Positions 24,345 through 33,953 are shown, numbered from the stretch's first letter. The stretch is 64,000 nt of DNA from UBA4782 sp034430215 (GCA_034430215.1 DAOUFE010000013.1:1-64000), one strand, 5' to 3'. The notes: generated by a model not told the origin, from the letters alone. Program-made: numbers and translations.

Positions 24345-25544
24345 ATGAATTATCGAACGCATCACGGATGCACCTTCTCTGAGATCGGTATTGGCTGTTA
24401 TGCCTTGAGCGGCGCATACGGTCAGAAAGACCCACACAGTTATCGCCAGATGCTGCAAAGGGCCATCGAGCTGGGCGTTACATTCTTTGATACTGCTAAT
24501 ACATACGGAGATCTCGCTGAAGAGTTGCTGGGAGAAGTCATCCAACCGCACCGCTCCTCAATCTTTCTGGCTACCAAAGCTGGTATGCAAGGAAACCAGA
24601 CACCCGACCTTTCCTTTAGGGGAATACTGAACGCCTGCGAAGGATCTTTGCGCCGGTTACAAACAGAATATATTGACCTGTATCAGATCCACTATGATGA
24701 TCCGCTTACACCCGTTGAAGAAACCCTTGAAGCTCTGGACGAGCTGTTAAAAGCTGGAAAAATTCGCAACTATGGTATTGGCCATTTGCCGATGGATCGC
24801 ATCCGTACATATCTGGAGACAGGGAAGATATTCTCGGGACAGTATGAGTTTAGTGCAGTGGCGAGGGATACCCGAAAAGAGATCCTTCCCCTGTTGCTCG
24901 CCCATAAAACTGGTATGATCGCTTTCAGCGTAACTGGGCGCGGCTTGTTGGCCAATCAGATTGGTAGAAAGCCATCTGTTGAATCGGGGGATATCCGTGT
25001 CATCGATCCACTTTTTCAGCGCGATCGTTATCAATCTGCCCTGCGCATCACCAATAAATTTATCGAACTTGGTCAGCTTTATGGAAAAAGCAGCACACAA
25101 ACAGCGATAGCATGGGTATTGTCACAGCCTGGTGTGATCTGCGCGCTTACAGGTCCCTCATCCATTACACATCTGGAGGAAAATCTGGGTGGCTCAGGTT
25201 GGATGATCGCGAAAGAACACCTGGAAGAGCTGGAACAATTCTATACGGCAGAAGATGAGCGATTACAAAAAGAACTACGGCAAAGTATCAGAGGAATTCT
25301 GGTAAATCCACTCTCTTCTGACTCTACGCAGGCAATTCAGGACCTGATTTATGTGATCGAAACTGCTATTACATGTGGTTGGATCGAGCAGGAGAAGATC
25401 ATGCCGTATTTCATGGAAGTATGGCAGGAGAAAAAGGCAGGTAAACAGGCATCATTGCAAAAACTGGAATCAACGCGTCATGAAATAGCCAACTTGATCG
25501 ACCCCGATATACTGCTACGTCAGGTAGGTTCTTTACGTATATAA
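24345..25544 (+). CDS. Aldo/keto reductase with C-terminal extension
   Basis: A 399-residue NADPH-dependent oxidoreductase. The barrel shows FFDTANTYGD with the catalytic Asp and Tyr, FLATKAGM with the Lys, and YIDLYQIHYDDP with the His. Residues from about 310 onward (about 85) go beyond the usual barrel and include EQEKIMPYFMEVWQEKKAGK, a helical addition of unknown role. Start ATG 24345 is chosen for its AGGGAGAA site; a TTG 30 bases upstream lacks one. Confidence 0.9.
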   Translation: MNYRTHHGCTFSEIGIGCYALSGAYGQKDPHSYRQMLQRAIELGVTFFDTANTYGDLAEELLGEVIQPHRSSIFLATKAGMQGNQTPDLSFRGILNACEGSLRRLQTEYIDLYQIHYDDPLTPVEETLEALDELLKAGKIRNYGIGHLPMDRIRTYLETGKIFSGQYEFSAVARDTRKEILPLLLAHKTGMIAFSVTGRGLLANQIGRKPSVESGDIRVIDPLFQRDRYQSALRITNKFIELGQLYGKSSTQTAIAWVLSQPGVICALTGPSSITHLEENLGGSGWMIAKEHLEELEQFYTAEDERLQKELRQSIRGILVNPLSSDSTQAIQDLIYVIETAITCGWIEQEKIMPYFMEVWQEKKAGKQASLQKLESTRHEIANLIDPDILLRQVGSLRI

Positions 25545-25606
25545 GTATTAGTGAAGCATTATGAAGAGAATTATCTTTCGGAAAATTATTATACGGAGTT
25601 TACAGC

Positions 25607-25924
25607 ATGATTTCTAGAATATGGCATGGTTGGACCACACCTGAAAATGCAGATATTTATGAAGGTCTACTTAAGGAAGAGATCTTTGTTGGCATCCGCA
25701 GCCGGAACATACATGGTTATAAAGATATTCAATTGCTCCGACGAAACGTCGGAAAAGAGGTTGAGTTTATCACGATCATGTTGTTTGACTCGCTTGATGC
25801 TGTGCGAGAATTTGCTGGTGAAGATTATGAAGCAGCAGTAGTTCCACCTAAAGCGCGGGCTGTTCTTTCCCGCTTCGATGCTCGATCACAGCATTATGAA
25901 GTTCGAGTAGCAGGGGAAGGATAG
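25607..25924 (+). CDS. Antibiotic biosynthesis monooxygenase-like (dimeric alpha+beta barrel) protein
   Basis: A 105-residue small protein. The opening ISRIWHGWTTPENADIYEGLL and the strand EVEFITIMLFDSLDAVREFAGED fit the ABM/ferredoxin-like dimeric barrel fold. The final VLSRFDARSQHYEVR is typical. Members include haem-degrading and quinone monooxygenases as well as many unassigned proteins; no catalytic residue identifies this one. It lies 62 bases after the aldo/keto reductase gene. Confidence 0.8.
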   Translation: MISRIWHGWTTPENADIYEGLLKEEIFVGIRSRNIHGYKDIQLLRRNVGKEVEFITIMLFDSLDAVREFAGEDYEAAVVPPKARAVLSRFDARSQHYEVRVAGEG

Positions 25925-25965
25925 ATATTTTCCATTGCTATAATTTAAACCTCTGATGTTGTTGT

Positions 25966-26005
25966 GTAGCCATGTACGCTTTTTTCCACATGGCTACTTC
26001 TGTTC
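25966..26005 (+). terminator. Hairpin, possible terminator
   Basis: Perfect 10-base arms GTAGCCATGT (25966-25975) and ACATGGCTAC (25988-25997) with a 12-base loop containing a T run. TTCTGTTCTT follows. The imperfect T-tract makes termination likely but not certain. Confidence 0.55.
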
Positions 26006-26122
26006 TTGTATATCACTATTTTCGCAATCCTCTGAATAAGTGGTAAACTCTACTGCGTCAGGTCGAGAAGGAAACTGTAATAACATCCTTTTCGATCTTT
26101 ATTGATTGCATCAGAGGTTAAT

Positions 26123-27295
26123 TTGGCTTCAGAAAAACTTATCACCCCACAAATTCAACAAGAATTGATCGAATTTACCCAGGATCTTGTTCGCATTAAG
26201 AGTTTTTCCGGGCAAGAGGAAGAAGTAATCCGGTTCATAGCCCAAAAGATGCAATCGCTGGATTATGACGACGTGATCATCGATGCCATGGGGAATGTCG
26301 TGGGGAAAATTGGAAACGGCGAGAAAATCCTGCAATTTGATTCACATGTTGATACCGTAACGGTGAACGATGCGGATGAGTGGGACCTCCCGCCATTCAA
26401 AGCCGACATAATTGACGGGCAATTATATGGCAGGGGTTCAGTGGATATGAAATCGGGGGCAGCTGCGTCAATTTATGCAGGTGCATTGGCAAAACGGTCT
26501 GGGTTACTTTCAGGTAAAACCATCTATGTTTCCTGCAGTGTGTTTGAGGAAGACTGCGATGGGGAAAACTTGAAGAATCTCTATCAAGAGTTAAATTTCA
26601 AGCCCCATTATGTCGTTATCTGTGAACCCTCAGAAAACAAGATCACGCTTGGGCACAAAGGAAAAGCCCAGGTTTGCATCAGAACACATGGCATTTCAGC
26701 TCATGGCTCAGCCCCTGAAAAAGGAGCCAATGCAGTCTATGAAATGGCAGAGATCATCCAGCGGGTTGAAAAGACGAACATCAACCTGATGCGACAGCCA
26801 GAACCACGTGGCACGCTGGTTTTATCATCTATCTCCTGCACAACAGCCTCATTGAATGCAGTGCCTTCTGAATGTGCTATCTATCTGGATAGAAGAATGG
26901 CACCTGGAGAAACAGAAGCTGCCATCCGGCAAGAGATGGATCGATTGATCGAAGGGAAGAGAGCTACCTGGGAAATCGGCATACTCCAGCGTAAATGTTG
27001 GACTGGTAAAGAAATCACCTATAAACCATTTCACATGGCGTGGAAGATAGCTGAAAACCATGAGCTTACCCTGGCTTGCAATGCAGCCTATCAGGATCAT
27101 TTCGGAAAAACACCGTATGAATACGGTTTTTGGGATTTCAGCACAAACGCTGTCACACCAGTGAGTATGAGAATCCCTGTGATCGGTTTTGGACCGGGTA
27201 ATCCGAAATTAGCTCACATGCGAAATGAACGCTGTGAAATTCAGCAAATCATTGATGCCTGTGGTTTTTATACCAATCTGATACAACACATATAA
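26123..27295 (+). CDS. M20-family metallohydrolase (YgeY-like)
   Basis: A 390-residue zinc amidohydrolase or peptidase. Metal ligands are seen in ILQFDSHVDTVTV (His, with catalytic Asp), GRGSVDMKSG (bridging Asp), VFEEDCDGE (catalytic Glu pair) and VICEPSENK. The dimerisation domain starts at TLGHKGKAQVCIRTHG. The overall sequence resembles YgeY, the hydrolase of selenium- and purine-linked clusters, but no such partners are nearby. The start is set at TTG 26123 because AGAGG lies five bases before it; TTG 26102 is possible. Confidence 0.88.
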   Translation: MASEKLITPQIQQELIEFTQDLVRIKSFSGQEEEVIRFIAQKMQSLDYDDVIIDAMGNVVGKIGNGEKILQFDSHVDTVTVNDADEWDLPPFKADIIDGQLYGRGSVDMKSGAAASIYAGALAKRSGLLSGKTIYVSCSVFEEDCDGENLKNLYQELNFKPHYVVICEPSENKITLGHKGKAQVCIRTHGISAHGSAPEKGANAVYEMAEIIQRVEKTNINLMRQPEPRGTLVLSSISCTTASLNAVPSECAIYLDRRMAPGETEAAIRQEMDRLIEGKRATWEIGILQRKCWTGKEITYKPFHMAWKIAENHELTLACNAAYQDHFGKTPYEYGFWDFSTNAVTPVSMRIPVIGFGPGNPKLAHMRNERCEIQQIIDACGFYTNLIQHI

Positions 27296-27302
27296 AAGGC
27301 AA

Positions 27303-28733
27303 CTATTTCCAATAAGGCATCTGGTCATCCGCCGGGTTATTGGTCAGATTGGTAGGTTTGCTGCCATCAGGTTCCATCGTATAGATTTCCCAATTGCCAT
27401 CCCGGTTCGTCTGGAATGCGATCAGCCTGCCATCCGGAGACCAGGCAGGCGACCACTCTTCAGCAGGATTGTTGGTCAGGTTCACTAATCCGCTGCCATC
27501 CATATTGATCAGGAAAATATCCGATTGATCCTTCTGAACAGAGCGGAAAGCAATCTGCGTACCATCGGGTGACCAGATGGGCGTGTAATCGCTCCCCTTA
27601 TCATTGGTCAGGCGCTTTACATTAGTACCATCGCTATTCATCAGGTAGATGGAATAATATCCGGTGGTGTTATCCCTGTCTGAGACAAAGGCGATCTGTT
27701 TCCCGTCCGGTGACCAGGCAGGTGCAAAGTCATCTTTTGGGCTGTTGGTCAATCGAATGGGATTCGAACCGTCTGCATTCATCACATAAACCTCATTATT
27801 TCCATCTCGCCGTGAGGTAAAGGCAATCAGCTTCCCGTCTGGTGACCAGGCAGGAAAACCCTCATCAGAATTTTCCTGATTGGTCAGGTCAATGGGATTA
27901 CTACCATCCGCGTTCATCAAGCCAACATAACTTTTCGTGAGCCCAAATCCTGTAAAAACGATCTGACTGCCATCGGGTGAGAATGGACCCGGGAATGTGT
28001 TGGAATCACCCTGGGTCAGGCGGGTAACCTCAGCACTGGCAATATCCAGCATATAAAGGTCAGAATAATCACCACCACGATTGGAACCAAAAAGGATTTG
28101 ACCGCTGCCGCCCACGGGTGTTTGTTCTACTGCTGGGGTCGCTGTTTTTGATACCGCACTCACTGGAGAAATCTCATACCAGATATTGGCTATGAACCCT
28201 GCCGCATCCACTTCTGCAATCTGATCGAGTATTTCAGGGCTATCGCCAACACAATGCCAGCTATAAATGGTTTCATGTCCAGTGACATACATGGGAATAC
28301 TATTCGAATCGGGATTGGCTGCACAAAAATCCTTCAACTCTTGAGCAGGCGTTTTATCAATATTTGCCTTCGAATCACAGGGCAGGTTTGCGCCAAAATT
28401 ACAGGCATACACTTTGTTGTCCATACACCGCCAGATAGTAGTTTGCCTGAGCATTTCCATGGGTTCAGTGCTCGATTCAAGACCAGCTGCCTGTTTGAAA
28501 CCATCAATGATCTCATCCGGGATCGTTACTCCCGTATATCGAGCATCAGGGGAATCAATTGTTCCCATTGCTGAACAATAAGCAAATGGGTCAATGAATG
28601 TTTCGACCGTGGGTGTCTGCGTGGCAATTGGCAGAGTTGCTGTAAGAGAAGTTCTTGATATACTGGGAGCACAAGCCGATACAATCAAAGCCATAAAAAT
28701 TATCAAATAAATGGTCGTTGAAAATTTCTTCAT
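27303..28733 (-). CDS. Lipoprotein with TolB-like WD40 (PD40) repeats
   Basis: A 476-residue exported protein. The signal peptide ends in the lipobox IVSAC (Cys at about residue 21), so it is anchored to the membrane outside the cell. Residues from about 205 carry six repeats of the type WSPDGKLIAFTSRRDG, then NEVYVMNADGSNPIRLTN, which build a TolB-like beta propeller. The 20-200 region has six cysteines and no known domain. It ends seven bases before the convergent M20 gene. Confidence 0.88.
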   Translation of the reverse strand: MKKFSTTIYLIIFMALIVSACAPSISRTSLTATLPIATQTPTVETFIDPFAYCSAMGTIDSPDARYTGVTIPDEIIDGFKQAAGLESSTEPMEMLRQTTIWRCMDNKVYACNFGANLPCDSKANIDKTPAQELKDFCAANPDSNSIPMYVTGHETIYSWHCVGDSPEILDQIAEVDAAGFIANIWYEISPVSAVSKTATPAVEQTPVGGSGQILFGSNRGGDYSDLYMLDIASAEVTRLTQGDSNTFPGPFSPDGSQIVFTGFGLTKSYVGLMNADGSNPIDLTNQENSDEGFPAWSPDGKLIAFTSRRDGNNEVYVMNADGSNPIRLTNSPKDDFAPAWSPDGKQIAFVSDRDNTTGYYSIYLMNSDGTNVKRLTNDKGSDYTPIWSPDGTQIAFRSVQKDQSDIFLINMDGSGLVNLTNNPAEEWSPAWSPDGRLIAFQTNRDGNWEIYTMEPDGSKPTNLTNNPADDQMPYWK

Positions 28734-28921
28734 TTTAATACTCCTGACTCACCTTAATATCCAGGCAAGTTGTTGATTTCCTATTTATTAACTTTTCTAC
28801 AAGATCGATCCATTTCCATCATATCGCAATCAGAACTTTTTGGCTTGTTTTTGTGGCTTTCTTTGCCCTTTGTGGGGTAGAATCGACATACTTTAACTTG
28901 CATGATAATCGAGGAATTGAA

Positions 28922-30031
28922 ATGACAGCAAAATCCAAAGTCGCAGTATTGTACACACAACCCGAAACAGTAATTCAAGATTATCAACACCTTTTCGAAC
29001 TGGCGGGTGGGGCAGAAACGCTTCAGGCGCAGACCACCACAATTCTCAAAGATAATATCACCTGGCATTTTCCCATGCCGGCAGCCAATACAACCCCCTG
29101 GCAGCTTGAAGGCACTATCCTGGCTTTACAGCACGCTGGGTTCGATGACCTGGTGTGTGTACAAAACCAGACAGTAGTCACCAATGCTTTCAAGGGTGAA
29201 GACCTGAACGGCTATGTGCCCATCTTTAAACATTATCAAATTCCGGTTCGTTACAATTTCCGCAAGGAAGACATGACATGGATACCGTTCCGTCCTAAAG
29301 CGAAAATGCTGGCATTGGATACCATTTATCCAGAAGGTATCATGATTCCTGATTACTTTATTGGGAAGAATATCGTCCACCTCCCCACAGTAAAGACACA
29401 CATGTACACTACCACTACCGGTGCCATGAAAAATGCCTTTGGCGGGTTACTGAACAAGTACCGTCATTACACCCATACCTGGATCCACGAGACGTTAGTT
29501 GACCTGCTGGCAATCCAGAAAGAGATCCATCCTGGGATATTTGCCATTATGGACGGTACCAGCTCTGGAAATGGAGCGGGACCACGAATGGTGAAGCCAG
29601 AGATCAAGAATATCATCCTGGCTTCTGCGGATCAGGTGGCGATCGATGCGGTGGCTGCAAAACTGATGGGTTTTGACCCACTCGGCATAAAGTATATTCG
29701 CCTGGCTCATGAGCATGGTCTGGGGATTGGCGATCCTCACGAGATCGAACTGGTAGGGGAAGATGTATCGAATGTGAACTGGAATTTCAAGGTGGGGCAT
29801 AACTCACACAGCTTCCTGGCATGGCTGGCGTGGTATGGTCCAACCAAAGCATTACAAAAACTGATCTTCCGCACACCCATATCCATCATTCCAACCTTCA
29901 TTGGTGAGGTTGAGCAAGATTACATGTACTGGCCTTTGAAATATAAGAAAGTCGCAGCACGCTGGCGCGAAGAAACTACCTGGGGGCATCTGTTCCATCA
30001 GTATCAAAAGCAGGGATATCTTAAGGAATAG
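28922..30031 (+). CDS. DUF362-domain protein
   Basis: A 369-residue protein of the DUF362 family, with VHLPTVKTHMYTTTTGAMKN (about residues 165-184, the most conserved family stretch), FGGLLNKYRHYTH and the later SADQVAIDAVAAKLMGFDP. Many members have a ferredoxin domain attached; this one does not. The biochemical role is unknown. ATG 28922 has GAGG seven bases upstream and matches the usual family start (SKVAVLYTQPE); an in-frame start 69 bases earlier is rejected. Confidence 0.87.
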   Translation: MTAKSKVAVLYTQPETVIQDYQHLFELAGGAETLQAQTTTILKDNITWHFPMPAANTTPWQLEGTILALQHAGFDDLVCVQNQTVVTNAFKGEDLNGYVPIFKHYQIPVRYNFRKEDMTWIPFRPKAKMLALDTIYPEGIMIPDYFIGKNIVHLPTVKTHMYTTTTGAMKNAFGGLLNKYRHYTHTWIHETLVDLLAIQKEIHPGIFAIMDGTSSGNGAGPRMVKPEIKNIILASADQVAIDAVAAKLMGFDPLGIKYIRLAHEHGLGIGDPHEIELVGEDVSNVNWNFKVGHNSHSFLAWLAWYGPTKALQKLIFRTPISIIPTFIGEVEQDYMYWPLKYKKVAARWREETTWGHLFHQYQKQGYLKE

Positions 30032-30335
30032 GGTGATGGATATTGCTCTTTCACGCTCTGCGAGAAAGCTTCAGATCGCTCAGGATATTCTTTCCGATCT
30101 CCACCTTTTTTGAAAGATAGAGCACTTTTGGTACTCCGATACTTGTGGGGCAGTAGCTTATGGGCTGGTGGTCGTGGCACCAGATATTGACATAGAGCGG
30201 TGATGAACGATGGTATTCGCACCCTGGCACAATTCAAGGATTGGCTTACTCGCAATCAATCGGATGCCCTAACCTTATGGACACCCCCGAAGAAACAAGG
30301 TTGATCTGTAAAGCTCTGGATAAACCAATTTTTCA
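30032..30335. other. Gap without a supported gene
   Basis: No reading frame has a recognisable motif. A 33-codon frame (30203-30304, starting MNDGIRTLAQFKDWL) is short and has no good ribosome site. Nothing else is visible. Confidence 0.4.
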
Positions 30336-31004
30336 TTAGTCGTCTTTTATACCCGCAGCAACAAATACCTGGATGGCTTGCACGATCTGTTCGAGTGCCT
30401 TCAGGGAAGCAGAGACATTATCAGGAATTTCAAGCCCGTGATTCATCCCTTCGATCACCAAAGACTGACCGTTTGTGATGGCTACAAGATTCTGAAATAC
30501 CTCTGGCAGATAGAAGAAATCTGCCGTTCCCATGATGAATAGAGAACGAGGGTGGACCTCCTCGATACGTTTGACGAGCCATGTGTGGGTCAAAAGCGGT
30601 GTCAACCAGATGCAATGTGCGCTCTGATAACGCTTATCCGCCAAAAGATACCCCATTCCCAGGGTACCTAATGATTTCCCCACCAGGGTTATCTTATGAT
30701 ATGCCTTCTGTGCCAATACCGCATTGCAGGCAGCAAAAACATCCATGGCGATCCAGTCATTCTGTTCCGCAGAGGTGCTGTCTTTAAAGCTGGTATGGTC
30801 GTAGGCATATTCCACTTGCAACAGGTCAGCCCCACTTTCGAGTAGAACTCTACCTGCGTAATGAAGGTCGGGTCTATCCACCGTATGTGAATATCCGGGA
30901 AGGATGATACCAATATGTACGGCGGGTTTATCCTGCGTGATATACGTGTTGGGAATCCGCCGTCCTCTGAAACCGATCACATCCAAACATTGCGTTTCCA
31001 TCAT
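30336..31004 (-). CDS. Alpha/beta-hydrolase-like protein
   Basis: A 222-residue protein with an alpha/beta-hydrolase layout. IGIILPGYSHTVDRP forms the oxyanion strand, ITLVGKSLGTLGMGYL carries the nucleophile Ser in a G-K-S-L-G elbow (about residue 113), FIMGTADFFY carries a candidate acid, and IEGMNHGLE provides the His. The substrate is unknown. It is the last gene of a minus-strand run that also holds a small membrane protein and an amino acid racemase. Confidence 0.82.
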   Translation of the reverse strand: MMETQCLDVIGFRGRRIPNTYITQDKPAVHIGIILPGYSHTVDRPDLHYAGRVLLESGADLLQVEYAYDHTSFKDSTSAEQNDWIAMDVFAACNAVLAQKAYHKITLVGKSLGTLGMGYLLADKRYQSAHCIWLTPLLTHTWLVKRIEEVHPRSLFIMGTADFFYLPEVFQNLVAITNGQSLVIEGMNHGLEIPDNVSASLKALEQIVQAIQVFVAAGIKDD

Positions 31005-31059
31005 GAGCCCCTCTTATCAATCCTGAATACCCAATCCAAAGAAGTACTGAAGCCCAAAA

Positions 31060-31308
31060 TTAGTCACTCCTGGATTTCATCAGCGCATCCACGACAGCCA
31101 GAATAACACCTAAACCCATCAATCCGTAACCTACAATCCGGTTCTCGCTAAAAACTACACCGGCAACGATACAGGCAAAAGCAAGCCCTGCCAATACAGA
31201 CAGCCTTTTTACAGGTCTTTTCTTGTTGATCCAGAAAATAAACAAGGCAACAACGATGAGAGCTAAAACACCTATCGTGATCACAATGTAAGGGATGGAT
31301 GTATTCAT
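31060..31308 (-). CDS. Small membrane protein of unknown function
   Basis: An 82-residue protein with three likely membrane helices (IVITIGVLALIVVALFIFWI, LAGLAFACIVAGVVF and GYGLMGLGVILAVVDAL) separated by a basic loop KKRPVKRL. On the minus strand AAAGGAGTTGCC precedes the ATG. I recognise no family. It lies between the hydrolase and racemase genes on the same strand, with gaps of 55 and 79 bases. Confidence 0.72.
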   Translation of the reverse strand: MNTSIPYIVITIGVLALIVVALFIFWINKKRPVKRLSVLAGLAFACIVAGVVFSENRIVGYGLMGLGVILAVVDALMKSRSD

Positions 31309-31387
31309 GGCAACTCCTTTCTTTTACTCACAGCTCAAGTTGTCAATGAACGCACTAATGAATGAACCTCACTCTACACAACAAACA

Positions 31388-32086
31388 CTATTCATGCCCC
31401 AATGCAAACTGCACGGCAGTTTCAGCATGGATGCGGGTAGTATCGAACAAAGGCACCGGGCTATCCTCTTGATGTACCAGCAGTCCAATCTCCGTACACC
31501 CCAGGATGATCCCCTGAGCGCCTTGACCTGCCATTTTCTCGATGATGCGGGTGTACTGCTGCCTTGATTCGCCTCGAATGGCACCCAGCACCAGCTCATC
31601 GTAAATGACCCGATGGATAATCTCCCGGTCTTTTTCCTCTGGGATGATGACCTGCAAACCAAATTTCTGCTCCAACCTGCCTTTATAGAAATCCTTCTCC
31701 ATGGTGAAGCGCGTTCCCAGCAACCCGATCTTTGTGATGCCAGCCGCTTTGACTACCTGGGCAGTAGCATCAGCAATGTGAATAAAGGGAACCTGGATGG
31801 TAGCTTCAATTTCATCTGATGAGATATGCATGGTATTGGTGCAGAGAAAAACGCAATCAGCACCTCCTGCCTGCAGACTCCTGGCTGCTTCTGCCAGCAT
31901 TTTGCCAGCCTGTGCCCAATCTCCATCACGCTGCAGGATTTCTACTTCAGCAAAATCTACCGACAACAGGATGCATTTCGCAGAATGAAGCCCTCCCAAT
32001 TGCCTTTTAATCCCTTCGTTGATGATACGATAATACTCCAGCGATGATTCCCAGCTCATGCCGCCGATCAGTCCGATGGTTCTCAT
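31388..32086 (-). CDS. Aspartate/glutamate racemase family protein
   Basis: A 232-residue PLP-independent racemase. It shows the opening RTIGLIGGMSWESSLEYYR, the first catalytic cysteine in CVFLCTNTMHIS (about residue 80) and the second in GIILGCTEIGLLV (about 191), so both acid/base cysteines are present. It probably makes a D-amino acid such as D-aspartate for the cell wall or for release; specificity cannot be told. ATG 32086 is chosen for the AAAGGAGAG site; an ATG seven codons earlier precedes that site. Confidence 0.92.
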   Translation of the reverse strand: MRTIGLIGGMSWESSLEYYRIINEGIKRQLGGLHSAKCILLSVDFAEVEILQRDGDWAQAGKMLAEAARSLQAGGADCVFLCTNTMHISSDEIEATIQVPFIHIADATAQVVKAAGITKIGLLGTRFTMEKDFYKGRLEQKFGLQVIIPEEKDREIIHRVIYDELVLGAIRGESRQQYTRIIEKMAGQGAQGIILGCTEIGLLVHQEDSPVPLFDTTRIHAETAVQFALGHE

Positions 32087-32170
32087 ATTCTCTCCTTTGA
32101 TCCGCAATCAGCGAATATGTTTATTGTTATTGGTTGATCCTTGTTAAATATCTTTTCTTGTTGCTGCGGC

Positions 32171-32857
32171 TCATGCCAGTTCTTTTCTCATGCGGTAGAA
32201 GCCGGTATATCCGATTCGCCTATGGAATGATTCAATGAACACCTTTTTCACTGGCGCGAATCCAACCCGCTCATACAACTTGCGGGCACGATCGTTGTCG
32301 ACATCCACGGTCAGGCTGATTTTCTTGAAACCCAATGCTGAAGCTTTCCTCTCCGTTTGTGTCAGGATATGGCTGCCCAATCCTCTGCCCTGCTGCTCAG
32401 GAAGCACTGCCAGGTTGCTGATGAAATACTCATCATCCTCTGCTTCCTTGATGCCAGCAAGAGGGAGCGCCTTCACGAAAAATTGCAGGAATCCTTTCAG
32501 CCCCCTGATCTTGAGCAAATGCCATGCCATTGGTAGTTCAAGGGATTTCATCAGTTTTCCAGGGTAAGCCACCACCAGCCCTGCCAGCAGCTTTTCGATC
32601 AATACGATCTGAGTGAATTGATAGCTGAAACGGTTGGATTTCATACGGAAAAGAGATTCCAGCACCTGCTGCCCATGCTGTAGATTGCCCATGCCAAATA
32701 GATGATCCGCAGTGGTTTTCATGGTGAGATAGATCAGCCGGGATGCGAGTGGGGCTTGATCAGGTATGGCTGGTTGCAGGTCGGGAAACGAAGCGTATTG
32801 CATCATTTGGGTATACCCAGGGGGTAAAAAATACTGCCCTTCGATTGGATTATACAT
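32171..32857 (-). CDS. GNAT-family N-acetyltransferase
   Basis: A 228-residue protein. The acetyl-CoA site is LAVLPEQQGRGLGSHIL (about residues 150-166), followed by KKISLTVDVDNDRARKLYER and VGFAPVKKVF. The 140 residues before it form a longer N-terminal part than usual, starting after PAIPDQAPLASRLIYLTM. The substrate is unknown. It is separated from the nucleoside phosphorylase gene by 33 bases on the same strand. Confidence 0.88.
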   Translation of the reverse strand: MYNPIEGQYFLPPGYTQMMQYASFPDLQPAIPDQAPLASRLIYLTMKTTADHLFGMGNLQHGQQVLESLFRMKSNRFSYQFTQIVLIEKLLAGLVVAYPGKLMKSLELPMAWHLLKIRGLKGFLQFFVKALPLAGIKEAEDDEYFISNLAVLPEQQGRGLGSHILTQTERKASALGFKKISLTVDVDNDRARKLYERVGFAPVKKVFIESFHRRIGYTGFYRMRKELA

Positions 32858-32890
32858 CGGGAGGGCAGTCTGGCATCATTGTAAAATTCT

Positions 32891-33664
32891 TTATAGCTTC
32901 AGACAGGCATCAGCGCTCAACCAGAACAGACTCTCGCGGATCTCATGGCGCGACTGCCAGCCGCGATTATCCCATTCGGCACTGCTGAGATCATCCCCAC
33001 CGTACAACACCTGCCCAAAAGACAGCCCACGGAACTGGGCAACTGCCATCATGCCAGCAGCTTCCATTTCCACCGTCAGGCAACCTTCCTCCTTGCGGTC
33101 AGCGATCTTGTTTGCAGTCTCACGATAAGGTGCATCGGTGGTCCAAGTCTTGCCCAACTGGTAAGGCACACCGCGCTCTTCAAGTGCGGATACCAGTGCC
33201 TGCACACCCGCCGGGTTTGCAGTGACTTCGCGAGATGGTGGCAGGTAGTGATGGCTCGCGCCTTCATCGCGCACAGCAGCGTTCACCACAATGAGATGAC
33301 CTACTGCAATATCCTTCACCAGCACGCCGGCTCCGCCGCAAGCGATATACTTGCTGCAGCCAAGGGCGGTCACCTCTTCGAGCAAGCTGGCTGCCAAAGC
33401 TGAGCCAATACCGGGATGGAAAAACGCCAGCCGTTGCCCGTGATGTTCGATCTCGTACACCGGGTGCGGACCATCCTCCCAGCGGTTCTCGACCAGCGTT
33501 TGGGCATCATGCTCACTGATAACTTTCTCGAGCACTTCTTTGAAGAAGCAGATGACACAATGCTCAGGAAAGTCACGCGGTTTAATAATTTTGGATGGCT
33601 CGATCCGCGCTTCGGGGGTGGGGTCAAATTCAAGAATGGGGTAGGAAGGTGATGGTATAGGAAT
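32891..33664 (-). CDS. Nucleoside phosphorylase, apparently with an ATT start
   Basis: A 257-residue PNP/UDP-phosphorylase family enzyme. Hallmarks are FFHPGIGSALAASLLEE, YIACGGAGVLVKDIAVG, CLTVEMEAAGMMAVA (nucleoside-binding Met-Glu) and GQVLYGGDDLS. The frame stays open and homologous well upstream of the only standard start (GTG 33535): it encodes PSYPILEFDPTPEARIEPS, then PRDFPEHCVICFFKEVLEK, the normal N-terminus of this family. No ATG, GTG or TTG occurs between the TGA at about 33690 and that region. An ATT at 33664 preceded by AAGGA is the best candidate start. Confidence 0.82.
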   Translation of the reverse strand: MPIPSPSYPILEFDPTPEARIEPSKIIKPRDFPEHCVICFFKEVLEKVISEHDAQTLVENRWEDGPHPVYEIEHHGQRLAFFHPGIGSALAASLLEEVTALGCSKYIACGGAGVLVKDIAVGHLIVVNAAVRDEGASHHYLPPSREVTANPAGVQALVSALEERGVPYQLGKTWTTDAPYRETANKIADRKEEGCLTVEMEAAGMMAVAQFRGLSFGQVLYGGDDLSSAEWDNRGWQSRHEIRESLFWLSADACLKL

Positions 33665-33814
33665 GGTTTCCTTTATAAGATTTCATCATGAATATCTAAT
33701 TGTACAGGAATATATGGGGGAGACGGAATCGCGTTTTGATCCTGCAATTGTGTTGAATTAATGGTTTAGCTTATCATAAGGGGTAAAGAGGGAATTGATT
33801 CTTAAATAATTACT

Positions 33815-33898
33815 GTCATTCTGAGCGCAGCGAAGAATCTCGCTTTGATTTCTTTTTCGGGGCAAGATTCTTCGGTCGCTTCGCTTCCTCAGAATGAT
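33815..33898. repeat. 84-bp inverted-repeat element (MITE-like)
   Basis: The left end starts GTCATTCTGAGCGCAGCG and runs on through AAGAATCTCGC. The right end, read inverted, is ATCATTCTGAGGAAGCG, then AAGCGACCGAAGAATC, then TTGC. The ends are imperfect inverted repeats with a short T-rich middle. The right end is longer than the left, the same asymmetry as the ends around the GIY-YIG gene at 35736-36370. No gene is inside. Confidence 0.75.
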
Positions 33899-33953
33899 AA
33901 ATCCTGTAAGCCTACCAGCATTGCAACGAATATTCTTATCCCAATCGTTAAAC

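Noticed and set aside
27740..27775. GGATTCGAACC-like string resembling a tRNA T-arm
   Set aside because: It lies inside a WD40-like repeat coding for NADGSNPIRLTN, and no acceptor stem or anticodon arm surrounds it.
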